Below, one piece after another: positions 36,938 through 48,610 of a stretch of DNA of 64,000 bases. The translations under genes and the position numbers were made by a program. Every line of letters begins with the position of its first letter. The stretch's first letter is position 1. This stretch comes from Dryococelus australis (Eukaryota > Arthropoda > Insecta > Phasmatodea > Phasmatidae): contig CM057009.1 of NCBI GenBank assembly GCA_029891345.1, positions 297,600,466 to 297,664,465 of the forward strand, written 5' to 3'. The notes under the pieces are model-generated. The model was not told the DNA's origin and did not search any database. It saw nothing but the letters and a program-made list of their open reading frames with translations.

Positions 36938-37020
36938 TTGCCGAGGATTCGAACCCACGCTACCCCTTACAAGAAACTAGAGCTTAAATCCAACGTCTTA
37001 GACTGCTCTACAACCTGACA
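36938..37020 (-). other. tRNA-Leu(UAA)-like sequence in copy A
   Basis: The minus strand begins GTCAGGTTGTAGAGCAGTCT, continues with CTAAGACGTTGG, a 5-bp anticodon stem around loop TTTAAGC (anticodon TAA), a long Leu-type variable arm and the B box GGTTCGAATCC. The 3' acceptor half (TCGGCA) does not pair with GTCAGG, so a functional tRNA is unlikely. The same sequence is at 60374-60452 in copy B. Confidence 0.55.
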
Positions 37021-37051
37021 AGTTCAGGACAAGTTTGTATAATGAAAACTC

Positions 37052-37552
37052 TTAACCTTATCCTTAGATGATGTCATAGTAAGATAACCGTACATACCAT
37101 CTGTTCAAAATCTACCGTTCAAAACAAAAAGAAACCTAATTTTTTACCCAAATTTAAAATACACAGAAAAATAATAAAACCTTCGCGATTGGGAACACTA
37201 TGTTAAGACCCAAAAATACATTCACCCAGAAGAAAACACGCTATATGTACAGTCCTATATTATATAATTATGTATATTCCTATCTTATAGATAAATATAT
37301 ATATCTGATATATAAGTTTATATTCCTATATTATATTTTATATTACTATCTTATATATAATACTGTCTTATAGATATTTTTGTAAGTTATTCCTATGTGT
37401 TTTCTTCTGGGTGAACTTGTCTTTGTGTTTTCTCAGAGTGCTCCCAATCACAATGGTTTTATGATTTTTTCTGCATGTTTAAAATTTTGGTAAAAGTGAT
37501 GTTTCTTTTTGTTTTTAATGGAAGATTTTGAACAGACGGCAAGTAAGGTTAA
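37052..37552. repeat. ~500-bp hairpin (inverted repeat) at end of copy A
   Basis: The left arm (37097-37240) starts CCATCTGTTCAAAATC and ends CACCCAGAAGAAAACAC. The right arm (37397-37539) is its inverse, ending GATTTTGAACAGACGG. The arms extend outward through TTAACCTTA (37052) and TAAGGTTAA (37544). The 156-bp loop is nearly pure A/T with TCTTATA repeats. It could be a MITE; copy B holds the same structure at the same place. Confidence 0.8.
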
Positions 37553-37553
37553 T

Positions 37554-38073
37554 ACCCCTCTGCTTTATATATAATTATTTTTAATAAAAATACTTGCATT
37601 TAAGAATAAAACAGAAAAAAATTATATATGGCAGTTTAAATACTTTGCAGGAATGGTCAATGTCGCCACTAGGTACAGGTTGATAGGAAGCAGCATTATC
37701 GAGAAATAAATGCCACCTATGTGTTGAAAATATTAAACATAGCGCCGACAGCGCAACCTATGCTTTAAAAACATAAAAAGTATGGCTGGTTCCTGTTGGC
37801 GATATTGATTATTAATACACTAGCACCATCTAGGAGATGAAAACATATGAAATCAAAGATGGCATCCTCCAGCAATGTACAAACAAATGACAAATGAAAA
37901 AAACCAAGTTGGCTACACGTGATAGAATGAATATTGGCGAGGAGTGGTGGAAGAGAGTAATCTGGAAATTCAATTTTTTTTAAAATAAATTTATGATAAT
38001 CTTTTAAATATTTAAAAATAATTTTTATATATAATAATTTTTAAGGACTGTTTTGAATTTTTTGGGGATTTCG
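37554..38073. other. Intron stretch, nothing recognised
   Basis: Contains no recognised element. Confidence 0.3.
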
Positions 38074-38213
38074 AGGTCAAAGGTCACCAGGGTCAAAGGT
38101 CAAATGTCACAGGGTCAAAGGTCAAATGTCACAGGGTCAAAGGTCAAATGTCACAGGGTCAAAGGTCAAATGTCACAGGGTCGAAGGTCACTGGGTTAAA
38201 GGTCACAGGTCAC
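38074..38213 (+). repeat. 22-bp tandem array of DR1 nuclear-receptor-type sites
   Basis: RGGTCAAAGGTCA (two half-sites separated by one base) occurs at 38074, 38090, 38112, 38134 and 38156, with one-mismatch versions at 38178 and 38193. The middle units are exact 22-bp repeats with a TGTCACAG spacer. DR1 is the classic site for RXR/USP and HNF4-type receptors; regulatory use here is only inferred. Confidence 0.85.
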
Positions 38214-38399
38214 CAACATCCAACATGGTGGACTATATGGCCGCCAGCCGACCATAATTACAGAGAATGACTAGCTCCTAGCTCCGATCCCAGATCCCGA
38301 CACTTCAAAGTCATCATTTCTCTTCTATTAATGAATTACAGAGATGGCTTCGGAACATCAACTTCGGATGTAATCAATCTAAGGTTTTGAATTTTATGG
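38214..38399. other. Intron stretch, nothing recognised
   Basis: Short spacer between two repeat arrays. Confidence 0.3.
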
Positions 38400-40425
38400 T
38401 TTTGTCACCTAAAATATCCACAGGTCCATCATTTTGAAAATATGTTTCTGAGCCATTTAAAATACATAAGTTTACATTGCCTAACATAGAGCTAATTGTG
38501 TGAAAACTTTGATGGAAACCGGTTGATTGGTCCCTGAGATATATCATAAAATCTTCATTTCCCCATTTGGTGCTATCATTTAAAAATTGCATAAAATGTT
38601 TCTGTATACGATGCTTCTAATAGATAACATCAAGATAAAAAGTTTGAATTAATTTGGTTTAATTGTTTAATATAACTGACAAACTTATTTAATTATTTAT
38701 GAAACCACCATTTTGAAAAATAGTACCGATATCAATTAAATAGTTTAAGTTTACATGACTTTCTGTTGCACTAATGGCGTGCAAAATTCTGTGGAAAATA
38801 GTTGAATTGTTCTGGAAACATGGCAAAATTTTCCAATTTCTCTCCTGGTGCTATATTGCAAAAAGGTTGGAAAAAGAAGATCTCTGAATGCATAAATGAG
38901 GCTTGTAATTAATACTGTTAATTGGAAAATGTTGCGATTGGTTTTCAAGATAAAACATACTAAATTAACTTATTTATACTAATGACATTAAAAAAAACTT
39001 GCCACACCAAAAACATTATAGTTTACACAACCTACTATAGCAACACTTGCATTTAAATTTGGTGGGAAGCGGTAGATTGGTACTCGAGATATGACATGAT
39101 TATAAAATTGTTTTCGTGTTATGATCTTAATAAATGGGGCACAAAAACATTTTATATTTGCAAATTCGATGATTGTGATAAATACAGTACACAAAGTTAC
39201 ATTAATATCAGTTATATAGTTTCGTAGATACAGCTCACCAAGCTAAAATCTTATTATTATAGCCGCCATTCTGAGAATACGTAACTGGCTAATTTAAAAT
39301 ATGCAAATTAATATGGCCTACCACAATATAAAACTGCTTCGTCAAATGAGGTGGGAATCGGATTGTTTCGCGAGATATGACATAAAAGATAGATTGTTTC
39401 ATTTGGGGATTTCTTACAAAATGGCGGAGAAATGTGGCTCTGTATAGATAAATGTCATGGTTATAATAACTACTGTCAGCATACAAAGTTAAGTCGAAAT
39501 TTCTTTCGTAGTTATGTAGATATAACATACTTAGTAAAAATGCTTATACGACCACAATTATGAAAATAAATGTCTGACCAGCTCAAAACATATCAGTATA
39601 CATGGCATGCCATAGTACTACTTGTTTTCCGAATTTGGTGGCAATATGTTGGTTTTCTCCGGAGATATAGCAAAACATATCAGTATACATGGCATGCCAT
39701 AGTACTACTTGTTTGCCGAATTTGGTGGCAATATGTTGGTTTTCTCCGGAGATATAGCAAAACATTTAAGTTGTTGTGTGATGATATCTTGCAAAATGTA
39801 GGAAAAAAGACTTTGTATAGACACATTTGATGGTTTAAATGTATACAGCCAGCATACAAAGATAATTTGGAACTAATTACATGTTTTAGACTATATAGCA
39901 TACTAAGCTAAAATGATCTATTACCGCCATTTTGAAAATAATTTTCTGACCTTCTTAAAACATAATAATTTACATTAACTGCCGCGGTATTAATTTTTTG
40001 CCGTAATTGGTAGGAATCGATAATTCGTTTACCGAGATACGACATAAATAAATTATTTATTCGTGTGGCACTTAATGTGTTGGCATATAATATGATACTT
40101 CTAATAAAAAACTTCAGCATACAAAATTTGGTCGAAATTCTTCGAACACTATGGTAGATATACTAAATAAACCTAAAATATTTATATTTCAGCCATTTTG
40201 AAAATAAGTGCCTAATTAATTTAAATCGCATACGTTTACATATCCCACCATATTGTCAGTTACTTGCCAAATTTGACGAGAGTTGGTTGAGTATTTTTCG
40301 AGATATAATGTAAAATTGTATTTTTTCATGTGATGCTATCTTATAAATGGTGGACAAATTACAATGTCCATCTCGAAATGCTTTGCTTACTCACACACAT
40401 GCACACACTCAGACACATAGGCAGG
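38400..40425. repeat. Degenerate ~290-bp satellite array, about seven units
   Basis: Units start near CGCCATTTTGAAAATA (about 38420, 38708, 39265, 39555, 39925, 40195) and share a TTTACATGGCCTACCA-like segment, CCAAATTTGGTGGGAATCGG and CGAGATATGACATAAAA. It ends in a CA-rich tract at 40390-40420. The same monomer occurs at 5690-6420. Confidence 0.7.
39585..39758 (+). repeat. Recent 87-bp tandem duplication inside satellite
   Basis: 39585-39671 and 39672-39758 are almost identical (ACTTGTTTTCCG versus ACTTGTTTGCCG is the difference seen). They are far more alike than neighbouring units. Confidence 0.9.
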
Positions 40426-40871
40426 AAAGTGATTTCATGAGCCTTTGTCTCCTTTGAAAAGTAGGCTGTAATCTGAATTTTCCAACGAGAAAATTTCCTT
40501 AGTTTATATTTTAAACATGGAAATAAGATAATGTTGAATGTTATGTAGGGAATTAATTACATTAGTTGATGTACCGCCAGTTGTCGGATAAAATTATATA
40601 GAGAAATAATTATTTATTCACAAAATCCGAAAGATATGACGAAGTGTATATGTTATTAATATCGGGATATTCGTATGTTTGTGAACACCCGATTTCCCTA
40701 GAAAGATTTCCTGCCTAATCATACTTAAAAAAATCTTCCGTTGACATCCATTTTCATTATTGGAGAAATTTGATTTGTTTCAAGTAATATGGTCGCAGCG
40801 CACTGGATACGTCTCGGATCGGATCGGAACAGCGATGGCGAGCCAGGAGTATTACTTCAAATGTAATAATC
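40426..40871. other. Intron stretch, nothing recognised
   Basis: No feature seen. Confidence 0.3.
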
Positions 40872-40971
<100 letters not shown>

Positions 40972-40972
40972 A

Positions 40973-42504
40973 AGTCGAACCACATTATTACGACCACCTG
41001 CTAGAAGTGTCATCTACGCATGTAACCCATGACGTATGGCTCGTCAGGTGGGCTGGTGAAGCAGGTATATAATGCAACCGACAGACTGGCTGTAAACATC
41101 CCTCTCTACTAGTTTTTTTTTTCATCTCTACTAACATGTTTCCAACACTCTTTCTCCTGTAGCATTTCTGTTTAATGCATGAATAATGTTGAATTCTTTC
41201 CTGTCGACTGGGTTTTTACGGTGCCTATGCCGGTTTTTCCCAGTCTCTTATAGTTGTAGATTAGATATGAGTACACTCAGGGAGGTATTCATGGCCCCAA
41301 TTGCTGAACAAGACTGCCCAACCACTCTCTGCCGCAATGCATGTCTCATTGCATGATCTCCTTTCCTTGTAGGCGTAAGGGTCCAGCCCTGAGACACAAT
41401 AAGTTCCCGCCTTACCCACGGGCTTCCACTTAACACTTAGATATAGGGCAATTAGAAACAAATTGGTTCTACACAGTGCTCTTCATGCTATCATGGGTAT
41501 GGGAAGCGATTTAACCGAGTTGCAAAAAGGGATGATCATCGGCTTTCAGGCCAAGGGGAGCAACATTTCGGAAACAGCGACTTTTGTGAACTGTTCACGT
41601 GTTTCTGTGATAAAGGTGTATCGTGATTGGACAAATGGCACCATTGAGAATAACAGTCATTAAAATCGCGGAGCTCCACGAGCCATTGATGTCAGAGGTG
41701 AACGTCGAATACAACGATGCGTGAAGGCCAACCGACAGGCTACAGAGAAACAGTTCGTCATCCAAATGAACTAAGGAGCATCCATGCACGTGCCTACAGC
41801 AACTGTTCAGCGAACCCTTATGCGAATGGGGCTCCCGAGTAGACTGAGGGTGACTGCACCCATGCTTGACAGTATGGCACTGCTGATTGGTGACGGGTAG
41901 CCTTCTCCAACAAGTCACGGTTTCAGCTGCATAGAATGGATGGACGTCAGCGTGTCCGGCGAGCAATGTCGGAGAATCGGCACCCTTCATCCATTGCTGG
42001 ACGATCACAAGGTGGTGGGAGCAGTGTTATGGTCTGCGGAATGTTCTTGTGGTATACTCTAGGTCCCATCATCCGTGAGGAAGGCACTCTTGATCGATTT
42101 GGTTATGAATCCATCCTCGACGATCACGTCTACCCGTTCATGATGATTGTCTTTTCTCGGGATGATGGAATCTTCCAGCATGATAATGTGTCTCGTCATT
42201 CCTAGAAGTGACCACATGTGGCTGGAAGAGTACGATCAAGACTTCGAATTTCTTTCCTGGCCCCCAAACAGCCCCGATCTCATCCAATTGAATACATATG
42301 GAACCACCTCTATCGCCTTGTTTGCCGTCTGTTGCCTCCTGTACCCTTCAACAGTTGTGGGATGTTCTGCAGAGAGCATTACTCCAGATACCCGTGGAGA
42401 CCTATCAGCAACTGGCTGAGTCACTGCCAAATCGTCTAGCTGCTGTCTGTGCTGCCAAGGGTGGTTACTCTGGATACTAGCAGGTGGTCATAATGTGATT
42501 TGAC

Positions 42505-42505
<1 letters not shown>
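40973..42505 (+). mobile_element. Tc1-like DNA transposon, decayed
   Basis: About 1.53 kb, a normal Tc1 length. Terminal inverted repeats of about 29-32 bp: left from AGTCGAACCACATTATTACG to CCTGCTAG (41004), right the inverse of AGTCAAATCACATTATGACC (42477-42505). It is flanked by TA-repeat DNA, so the TA target duplication cannot be placed exactly. It encodes the broken transposase at 41493-42440. Confidence 0.88.
41493..42440 (+). pseudogene. Tc1 transposase pseudogene
   Basis: Starts MGMGSDLTELQKG, with a helix-turn-helix region (NISETATFVNCSRVSVIKVY, RDWTNGT) to a stop near 41660. It continues in the same frame as NRGAPRAIDVRGERR, a Tc1 GRPR-like linker, then shifts frame. The catalytic domain retains SVMVCGMF, GTLDRFGYESIL and FQHDN (second catalytic Asp), then WPPNSPDL, and in another frame IEYIWNHL with the third acidic residue. 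At least three frame changes and several stops make it dead. Tc1 transposases cut and paste the element at TA sites. Confidence 0.85.
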
Positions 42506-42536
<31 letters not shown>

Positions 42537-42555
42537 CACACACATATATATAGCA
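42506..42555. repeat. TA/CA microsatellite right of Tc1
   Basis: (TA)n with TG interruption, then (CA)n and (TA)n. It is the continuation of the repeat the transposon entered. Confidence 0.85.
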
Positions 42556-44675
42556 CAGATTTTACATAATTGCCCACATTATAACTTTAGAAGAAACAGA
42601 TATTTATTTCTTTATTTGATTGATTCATTCTTTAAGACAAAGTATGTAGTCTTAATGAGAAGGAGAAACCATACTAGATAAATTACTAAAAGTAATATTT
42701 ATATAATACCTTTAAGAAATAAATGAAAAAACTATGGTTTATCTTCCATGAGGAATATAGTCAACATGTTTTTTTTGTAATGCAGCCTGTGTTATAAACA
42801 ACCATATTTAATATTTACAGAATGAAATATAGCAAGAGAAACCCTGTTATTATTTGAACACTTGAATTTACAAGCATTAACCTTTTGCTTCATGTTTGTC
42901 TCTTCACATATGCATGCGCTCACGTGGACAATCACCCACGTCACACAAACATTGAAATTATTGTCAAGTAATATCAAGCATGTTGTTACGACTTTTATAG
43001 TGTTAAATTCTTAAATTAATAATATTTAAAAATGAATTAAGTGTTTTTACGAAGAATTAATCCTTAACACAATTGAATTTTTATGTTCTACTCTTTTAAA
43101 CAGCATTGGAGCATGTGAGTTTTTATTTCAACGAAAAAGTAAGGCCACGGTCAAACAAGTGACTCAACAACGTGTTGTAGGACACATGTTCATATGAACA
43201 TGTTTACTTGTTTTGGACCCAGGAATCACCTCCCGAAATTTGTTACAATAGTTTCGATACATAATATAGAAAACCCCAAGTGTATTCGCGGACTAATCTG
43301 CCAGCAGGGTAGATAGACTTTACAAGACTATTTAGATTGGACTATTTAGACTGGAGCCAGTATCGTTTGTTTACTCGTTGCTGCCACTGTCTGAGGTATT
43401 TGTGCACAACTGTTCAAGACTTAGTCTCACTATTACTTCCTCTATATTACTGCCTCACCCGCCGCTTAGCACTCTGAAGACTGGACACATTTATTTTCGT
43501 ACAGTACCACGCCGATTATAGTCGAGTCGCCTTTATCCAGCACTGCAGTAACACCCGTTATGTCAGCCTCTTTCTCTTAACGGCGTTGGCCAGGTTAAAA
43601 TTTGTTAGTTTATATTTACCATGATATGTTCATCTGTTAGACATTATAATTGATTAATAATTCCTCGCAAAAATTGTGCCAATATTTTTTCGCATAAATA
43701 AATCTCGAAGTAAAAATTTTACTGTTTTATAACTGTTCAAATTATGGAACTGTCTTACGTCGAGAAATAAGATTATTAACACTGAAATAAGTTGCCATGA
43801 GCGACTTCAAGACGCCTATAAAATCTTATCAGGAATATGATTTTGCTATCAAAAAAGTGAGAATAAAGATATTGTTGCATATTATTTATTTGTAGCTGTC
43901 CCTTTTTGGAATGCATGCATTAAAATGAATAAAGACAAGACCTTTCAGTTACCCTTACCAAATATTCTGCAAATAGTTTGGTTTACTTTATTTTTGCAAT
44001 ATAAAAACAGAACAATTTAGACTTTGACATATAATTTTGCAAAAATAGTACAATCAAGAATAATTTAATCTGGGAAAAATTTAGTAACAAATGTCTGCAA
44101 GTTGAACAGTATGTGGCACGAACATGAAGTAAAATTTGTTTTTGTGGCCAGCATTGCCCTTAACATTGTCCTGCCGCTGCACATTGCACTGGACATGCTT
44201 ACAGTATGGTGCGACGTTCATTATCGGCTGTTGATCAACCACTGGTGTGTTGGGTTGATATTGTCGCAATCAAATCTCATACTGCCATGTGCAAAAGGAT
44301 TTCGATGACACAGAATGACAAGAATTATTATTGTGTTATCATTTTGTCGTTGTTCTGTGTCCTCATGGTTGGTATATCTGTTCTTTTCTCTGGTTCATTT
44401 TGTGGTTCCCGTGTTGTTCGTAGTGTTGAATTATTTGGTTTCTTAATCACACAAGGAATACTTTTCCCATAGTTGTGTTTCATTGTGGTTTTTGTGTGTG
44501 TTTTTAGTTTTTATCATTCAGCTGTGTCCACTGATATTGTTTTTGCACTATTTTGTTCACTTGTGTGGTGTTTTCGTTTTCGTCATTGTGTTGTTTTTTT
44601 CTTTTTGTTTACTTTTGTTGTCTGTCCTGTTTTGTAATAACAAGTTGTTGTCCGTCCGTCTTTTTTTGTCGTTTT
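42556..44675. other. Intron stretch, nothing recognised
   Basis: AT-rich. 43130-43300 shares a short AAGGCCAC(G/A)GTYAAA start and a TTCGCGGACT segment with 47480-47590, a possible decayed repeat. 44330-44675 is T/G-rich; its open frames are compositional. Confidence 0.3.
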
Positions 44676-44722
44676 ATATATATATATATATACACACATA
44701 CATATATATGTGTGTGTGTGTT
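44676..44722. repeat. TA/CA/TG microsatellite
   Basis: (TA)n, (CA)n, (TA)n, (TG)n in succession, about 250 bp left of the second exon. Confidence 0.85.
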
Positions 44723-44976
44723 TTGTATTGCAAATTATACAGCTTTACCTAATAATATGTATGTGGTGTTATAAAAATGTTTTTCCGTTTTTTGTCGTTC
44801 TTAGTTCTGTGCGTGTGTCATTTTTATTTACTCTCCTGGTCGGCAATGGACACAGTCCAATCATATCAACATAATAAGTCAAAGTGTTAATGAAACCTGA
44901 TGGAAAAATGAGTCCAGACAATAGCTGAAGTGTAAGTGAAAGTGCAGGGTGTGAAATGAGATGTGACTTCTTGCAG

Positions 44977-45087
44977 GTACGAGCGGCACATAATGTTCCC
45001 CAAGATGTGGGCTCAGAACACGGAAGACTATGTGGTGGCCAACACCATGTACAATAAGGACCCGGCTAAAGCCGGCACTGCACGCAG
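44977..45087 (+). CDS. AGBL4: Cytosolic carboxypeptidase (CCP6/AGBL4-like), second exon in window
   Basis: A 111-bp exon, phase 2 at both ends. The acceptor is GACTTCTTGCAG (ending 44976) and the donor AG|GTACGC at 45088. The first base completes an Arg codon with the AG left by exon 3766-3857; the product then reads YERHIMFPKM, WAQNTEDYV, ANTMYNKD and KAGTARR. The segments FPK, a Phe/Tyr-Asn-x-Asp and KAGT.RR are hallmarks of the CCP6 branch between the zinc-binding His and the catalytic Glu. No stop or frameshift is seen and both splice sites are good, so I read it as functional. The open frame running on past 45087 is not family-like and is intron. Confidence 0.9.
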
Positions 45088-46244
45088 GTACGCCCTTCTT
45101 CCTACACTCACTGCCATGGAGAACAAAACAGAAAATAATATTAAATCAGTCCCTGGCTAGAGGCCAAGTGACTAAACTTATGGTTATTTTAATAAAAGTA
45201 TACTTATGTCAAGGCATAAAATTGCAGAGTCAAAAAACCAAAATAACACTATGTAATAAAATTTAGATAATATTAATTTATAAATTGTTAAAATTATTTC
45301 TTGTGTTATAATATAAAAACTTTGACTTTGTTCGTGATTTTAAATTGATTTGTCAAGTTATAAAATCTGTCCTTCGGTCTCCTTCCCTTCGACAGCCTAA
45401 TTCCTACCCATTGCTTTTCCAAGTAGGAGACTGAGGGATGAGTGTTACTCCTTGAGGTGTCCAGTTATGTTGCTTAATGCTATTGTTGTTGTTTTCTGTT
45501 TTGTTGTATTGTTTATTTGTATGCTTGTTTGTTATTATTGTTACTACTGTCGTAAATGTGGATGTTATATTATTATTGATTATAGTTTTTATTTTGTGTT
45601 GCAGTGGGATTTTGGTTGTATAGTATGATTATTATATGTAAAGTATGACTGTTATTATTTTGTGTTGCAATAAGATTTTGATTGAAAAGTTTGATTGCTC
45701 GTTCGTAAATCTGCAAAATTATATTTCGGTTTAAAAATCTAGTATTAATTGTTATTAATCTATCCACTGTTTACAATAATGATCAAATTTTTTTTTCTTA
45801 AAATTATATCAAATATAACGACTAAAACAAGGAAGCCATGGCTAAGCGAATTTTTACTACATGGAAAGACAGGTTAGCGATATTTTTTAGTAATGGCAAT
45901 ATTTTTGGACACTTTTCGACGTACAAGCCATCTTCTTCACTGGCGCATGTTTGTGCGGGAATCTTGATATCACGTACCTTAGGATACTCCAGACCACGCG
46001 CTTCTGCTCACAATCCAGCCTCTCCCACTACGTGTCAGAATACGCACGACGAGCTGGCCCGAGTAAGTCTGCTCATGGTAATAGTTGAGGAATGCCTGAC
46101 ACGTACCAACGTCCGAAGTACCGATGCGGGAATGTACAGTAGAGATGCCGATAAAAATCTTTTATTTGTCAAAATTGATTAAATCAGCTTCAAAAAGGCT
46201 GCCTTTTTTTTTTCTTTCGGAAACGATATATCAGATGTATTCGA

Positions 46245-46385
46245 ACATATGACAATAAACACGAGAGTGGGGGTATAAGAGTACAAATCGAGCATATTTA
46301 ATCAAGGAACAAATTGTCAAATGTCCATAGTTAACCCGCTAATAGCAGCGGAAATGTGTAGGGGCGGGTATGTAACTTCGAGTAC
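46245..46385 (+). repeat. Inverted repeat, left member
   Basis: Aligns with the reverse complement of 48470-48610; shared segments include GAGTGGGG, GAGCATATT, GAGGAACAAATT, ATAGTTAACCC and GGGCGGGTATG. Confidence 0.6.
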
Positions 46386-48469
46386 GTGGCATTGTTACTA
46401 GCGTGTGGGCAGTTCTACGCACCTGACAACACAGTTCATTACCTCAATGGTGCTACATACCTCCAGTTCCTGATAACTTGTTACTTGAATACTTGGAGGT
46501 TGTTCCGTTAGGTGCTCGTGAGGTGATGTGGTCTGCAACAGGTTGGAGCCCTACCTCATCTTGCTATTGCTGTCCCATGGCACGTCGATGTGCACTCCAT
46601 GTACCGGTAGACACGTAGGCAGGAGAGGCCCCACAGCATAGTCACCACGCTCACCTGACGTCACACAACCTAACTTACTGCGAGGCCGTATCAAATCGAT
46701 GGAGTATGACCCACCACTTGACACAAGGGATAAGCTCATGAAGCGGATAAGGAGAGCAGTTTGACACCATCAGTGGGCCGCGGGGCGCAGCCCTCCTAAT
46801 AAAATCTCAGAACGCATACCTCTACTTATCTGCTACTCAGTAAATAATACTGCATACGAATACGGAGGTTATTTCGCAGCGAATGTTTTTGAGATGGATG
46901 ATACTTTTGTCATGAGAGAAATGTTTTTGGAAATGTCGAGTGGTGGGGCGGCAGATTCTTCGCCCCGAAGTGGGTTGAGCGAGTAGAGAGAGATGACCGT
47001 AACAAATGACTAGGGGCGCTACGGGAGGGAGGGAAGACTTCAGGGGCTCGGCCCTTTTCAGCCAATCGCATGCTGTAAATCGGAGAGAGCTGGGCGCGCC
47101 CCTGCTCAAACAAAAAAATGGTTTCCTGGAACTTGACAAAGCTACCAAAACTACATGTTTTGTAAGCACACTGTCGCGCTGTACTCTTTTGCAGTTAAAC
47201 CCATTTCTTAACAATGCTTGTATCTATTTCGAATACTTTTTATTTATAGATATAGTTCAAATTCGCGTGAGCTTAAAATATAATGCGTAAACTCTGAATC
47301 AATTTGCTATTAATTAATGACGAGATATGAGCATCGGTCAGAAGCAGGGTTGAATTGTTGTTAATGTCATGTTGTGTAAACTTGTAAATCATTGTTAATT
47401 CGGCGAGTAACATTTTAAACCTTATTACGACAAAGATTTTCAATTACGAGAATAAACTAGAGCTACAGAATCTGGGACCAGTAAGGCCACAGTTAAATAT
47501 AATTCAACAACAAAGTCAAGGTAGTAAATGGTTCATATACGAGAAAATTCGACGTAAGTACATACAATTTCGCGGACTGGCTATGTGGGTGTGAAGTTGG
47601 AAATGTGTTGTTTTGTTAAATTTTTTTGCTAATGAAACCTAATGATCTTGCGTGGACTGTCGATGTGGTAAAAGATTTAAAACATCTGGGAGACAAAGTT
47701 AAAATACATAAATCATGTTCGCAGCATATAAAAAATGCTATAAAATTGTCATTGCTTGGTAAGGTGAATATACGTTGCCAGTTAGATAGCGCGTACAGGT
47801 TGACGAATGGATTTTTTACCACTATATTAATTAAGATATGCTACTTTCATCCTCTAATTTAAATTTGACATGAATTTTGTATGTAGTGTAGGCTATATAA
47901 ATTAGTATTTGGTTTTAAAAATATTTGTTTTAGTATATTTCAGTTATTATCATCATTAGTATGGTAGAATTGGTATTATTATGTTATCTGTCGTCGTCTC
48001 GTGGAATTTACCACACCATGTAGGTACTGGTTGGAAGGCATATAACCTAAACAAACTTATAACAAATACATACCTGTGGTAGTGATTAATTCAAAACCAG
48101 CGGCCACAGTATGTTGACCATTACAAATCGGGCGATGATACATTTTTCTTCAAACAACCACACTTATTTTTTGTATTTAGCTACATAAGTTACACTTACT
48201 TAAGCCTGTCGTACGCAATATATTTATCACTGTGCCTGTTTAAAAAATGATATTTGTAACGATATGAGTTAGGATCGCTACAGCCCTCCTAGTTTCAAAA
48301 GTCACCAGCTGCCACTGGACACCATCAGTGCCATGCCAGAAACCTGTCTGAACTGTCTGTGTGGCCAACGGTGGCCCTACACTTTGAACAGACAGTGTGA
48401 GACCCATGCCTTCTGTCCAAATGTGTTAGTAAATTATCATTTCATTGCGCTATCTGTTGCCTATTTATT
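46386..48469. other. Stretch between inverted repeats, unclassified
   Basis: If 46245-48610 is one element, this is its interior. It has GC-richer patches at 46500-46800 and 46970-47120, and unrecognised frames only. Confidence 0.3.
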
Positions 48470-48610
48470 GTGGCTGCATACCCGCCCTTGTACATAGCCA
48501 GGTCCACTGTGGGTTAACTATAGACGATTATATAATTTGTTCCTCAATGTAATATGCTCAATCTGTACTTATCTACCCCACTCTGGTGTTTATTATAATG
48601 TGTTTGATTA
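48470..48610 (-). repeat. Inverted repeat, right member
   Basis: Partner of 46245-46385, about 75-80 % alike by eye. Confidence 0.6.

Larger units (their letters stand above)
33688..37553. mobile_element. Unclassified element, copy A
   Basis: Aligns with 53955-60861 over nearly its whole length. It begins GTTCGAACATTCTACCAGCC and includes the tract CTCGCAAACATGTTACCACC, poly-A stretches, a zinc-finger pseudogene, a tRNA-Leu-like sequence and a terminal hairpin. 35150-35310 is an expanded ATC repeat that is short in copy B. No reverse transcriptase, transposase, terminal duplication or terminal inverted repeat was found for the whole unit, so its class is open. Since copy B ends within the same hairpin, the two are copies of one mobile or duplicated unit. 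Confidence 0.6.

Noticed and set aside
36938-37020. Functional tRNA-Leu gene
   Set aside because: The acceptor stem does not pair and the A box is imperfect.
41595-42008. 137-codon minus-strand frame
   Set aside because: Antisense shadow of the Tc1 transposase relic.
44206-44774. Hydrophobic Phe/Leu-rich frames suggesting membrane protein
   Set aside because: T/G-rich composition just upstream of the real exon; no family resemblance.
46837-47290. Overlapping frames of 60-125 codons on both strands
   Set aside because: GC-richer patch with no domain or splice context.
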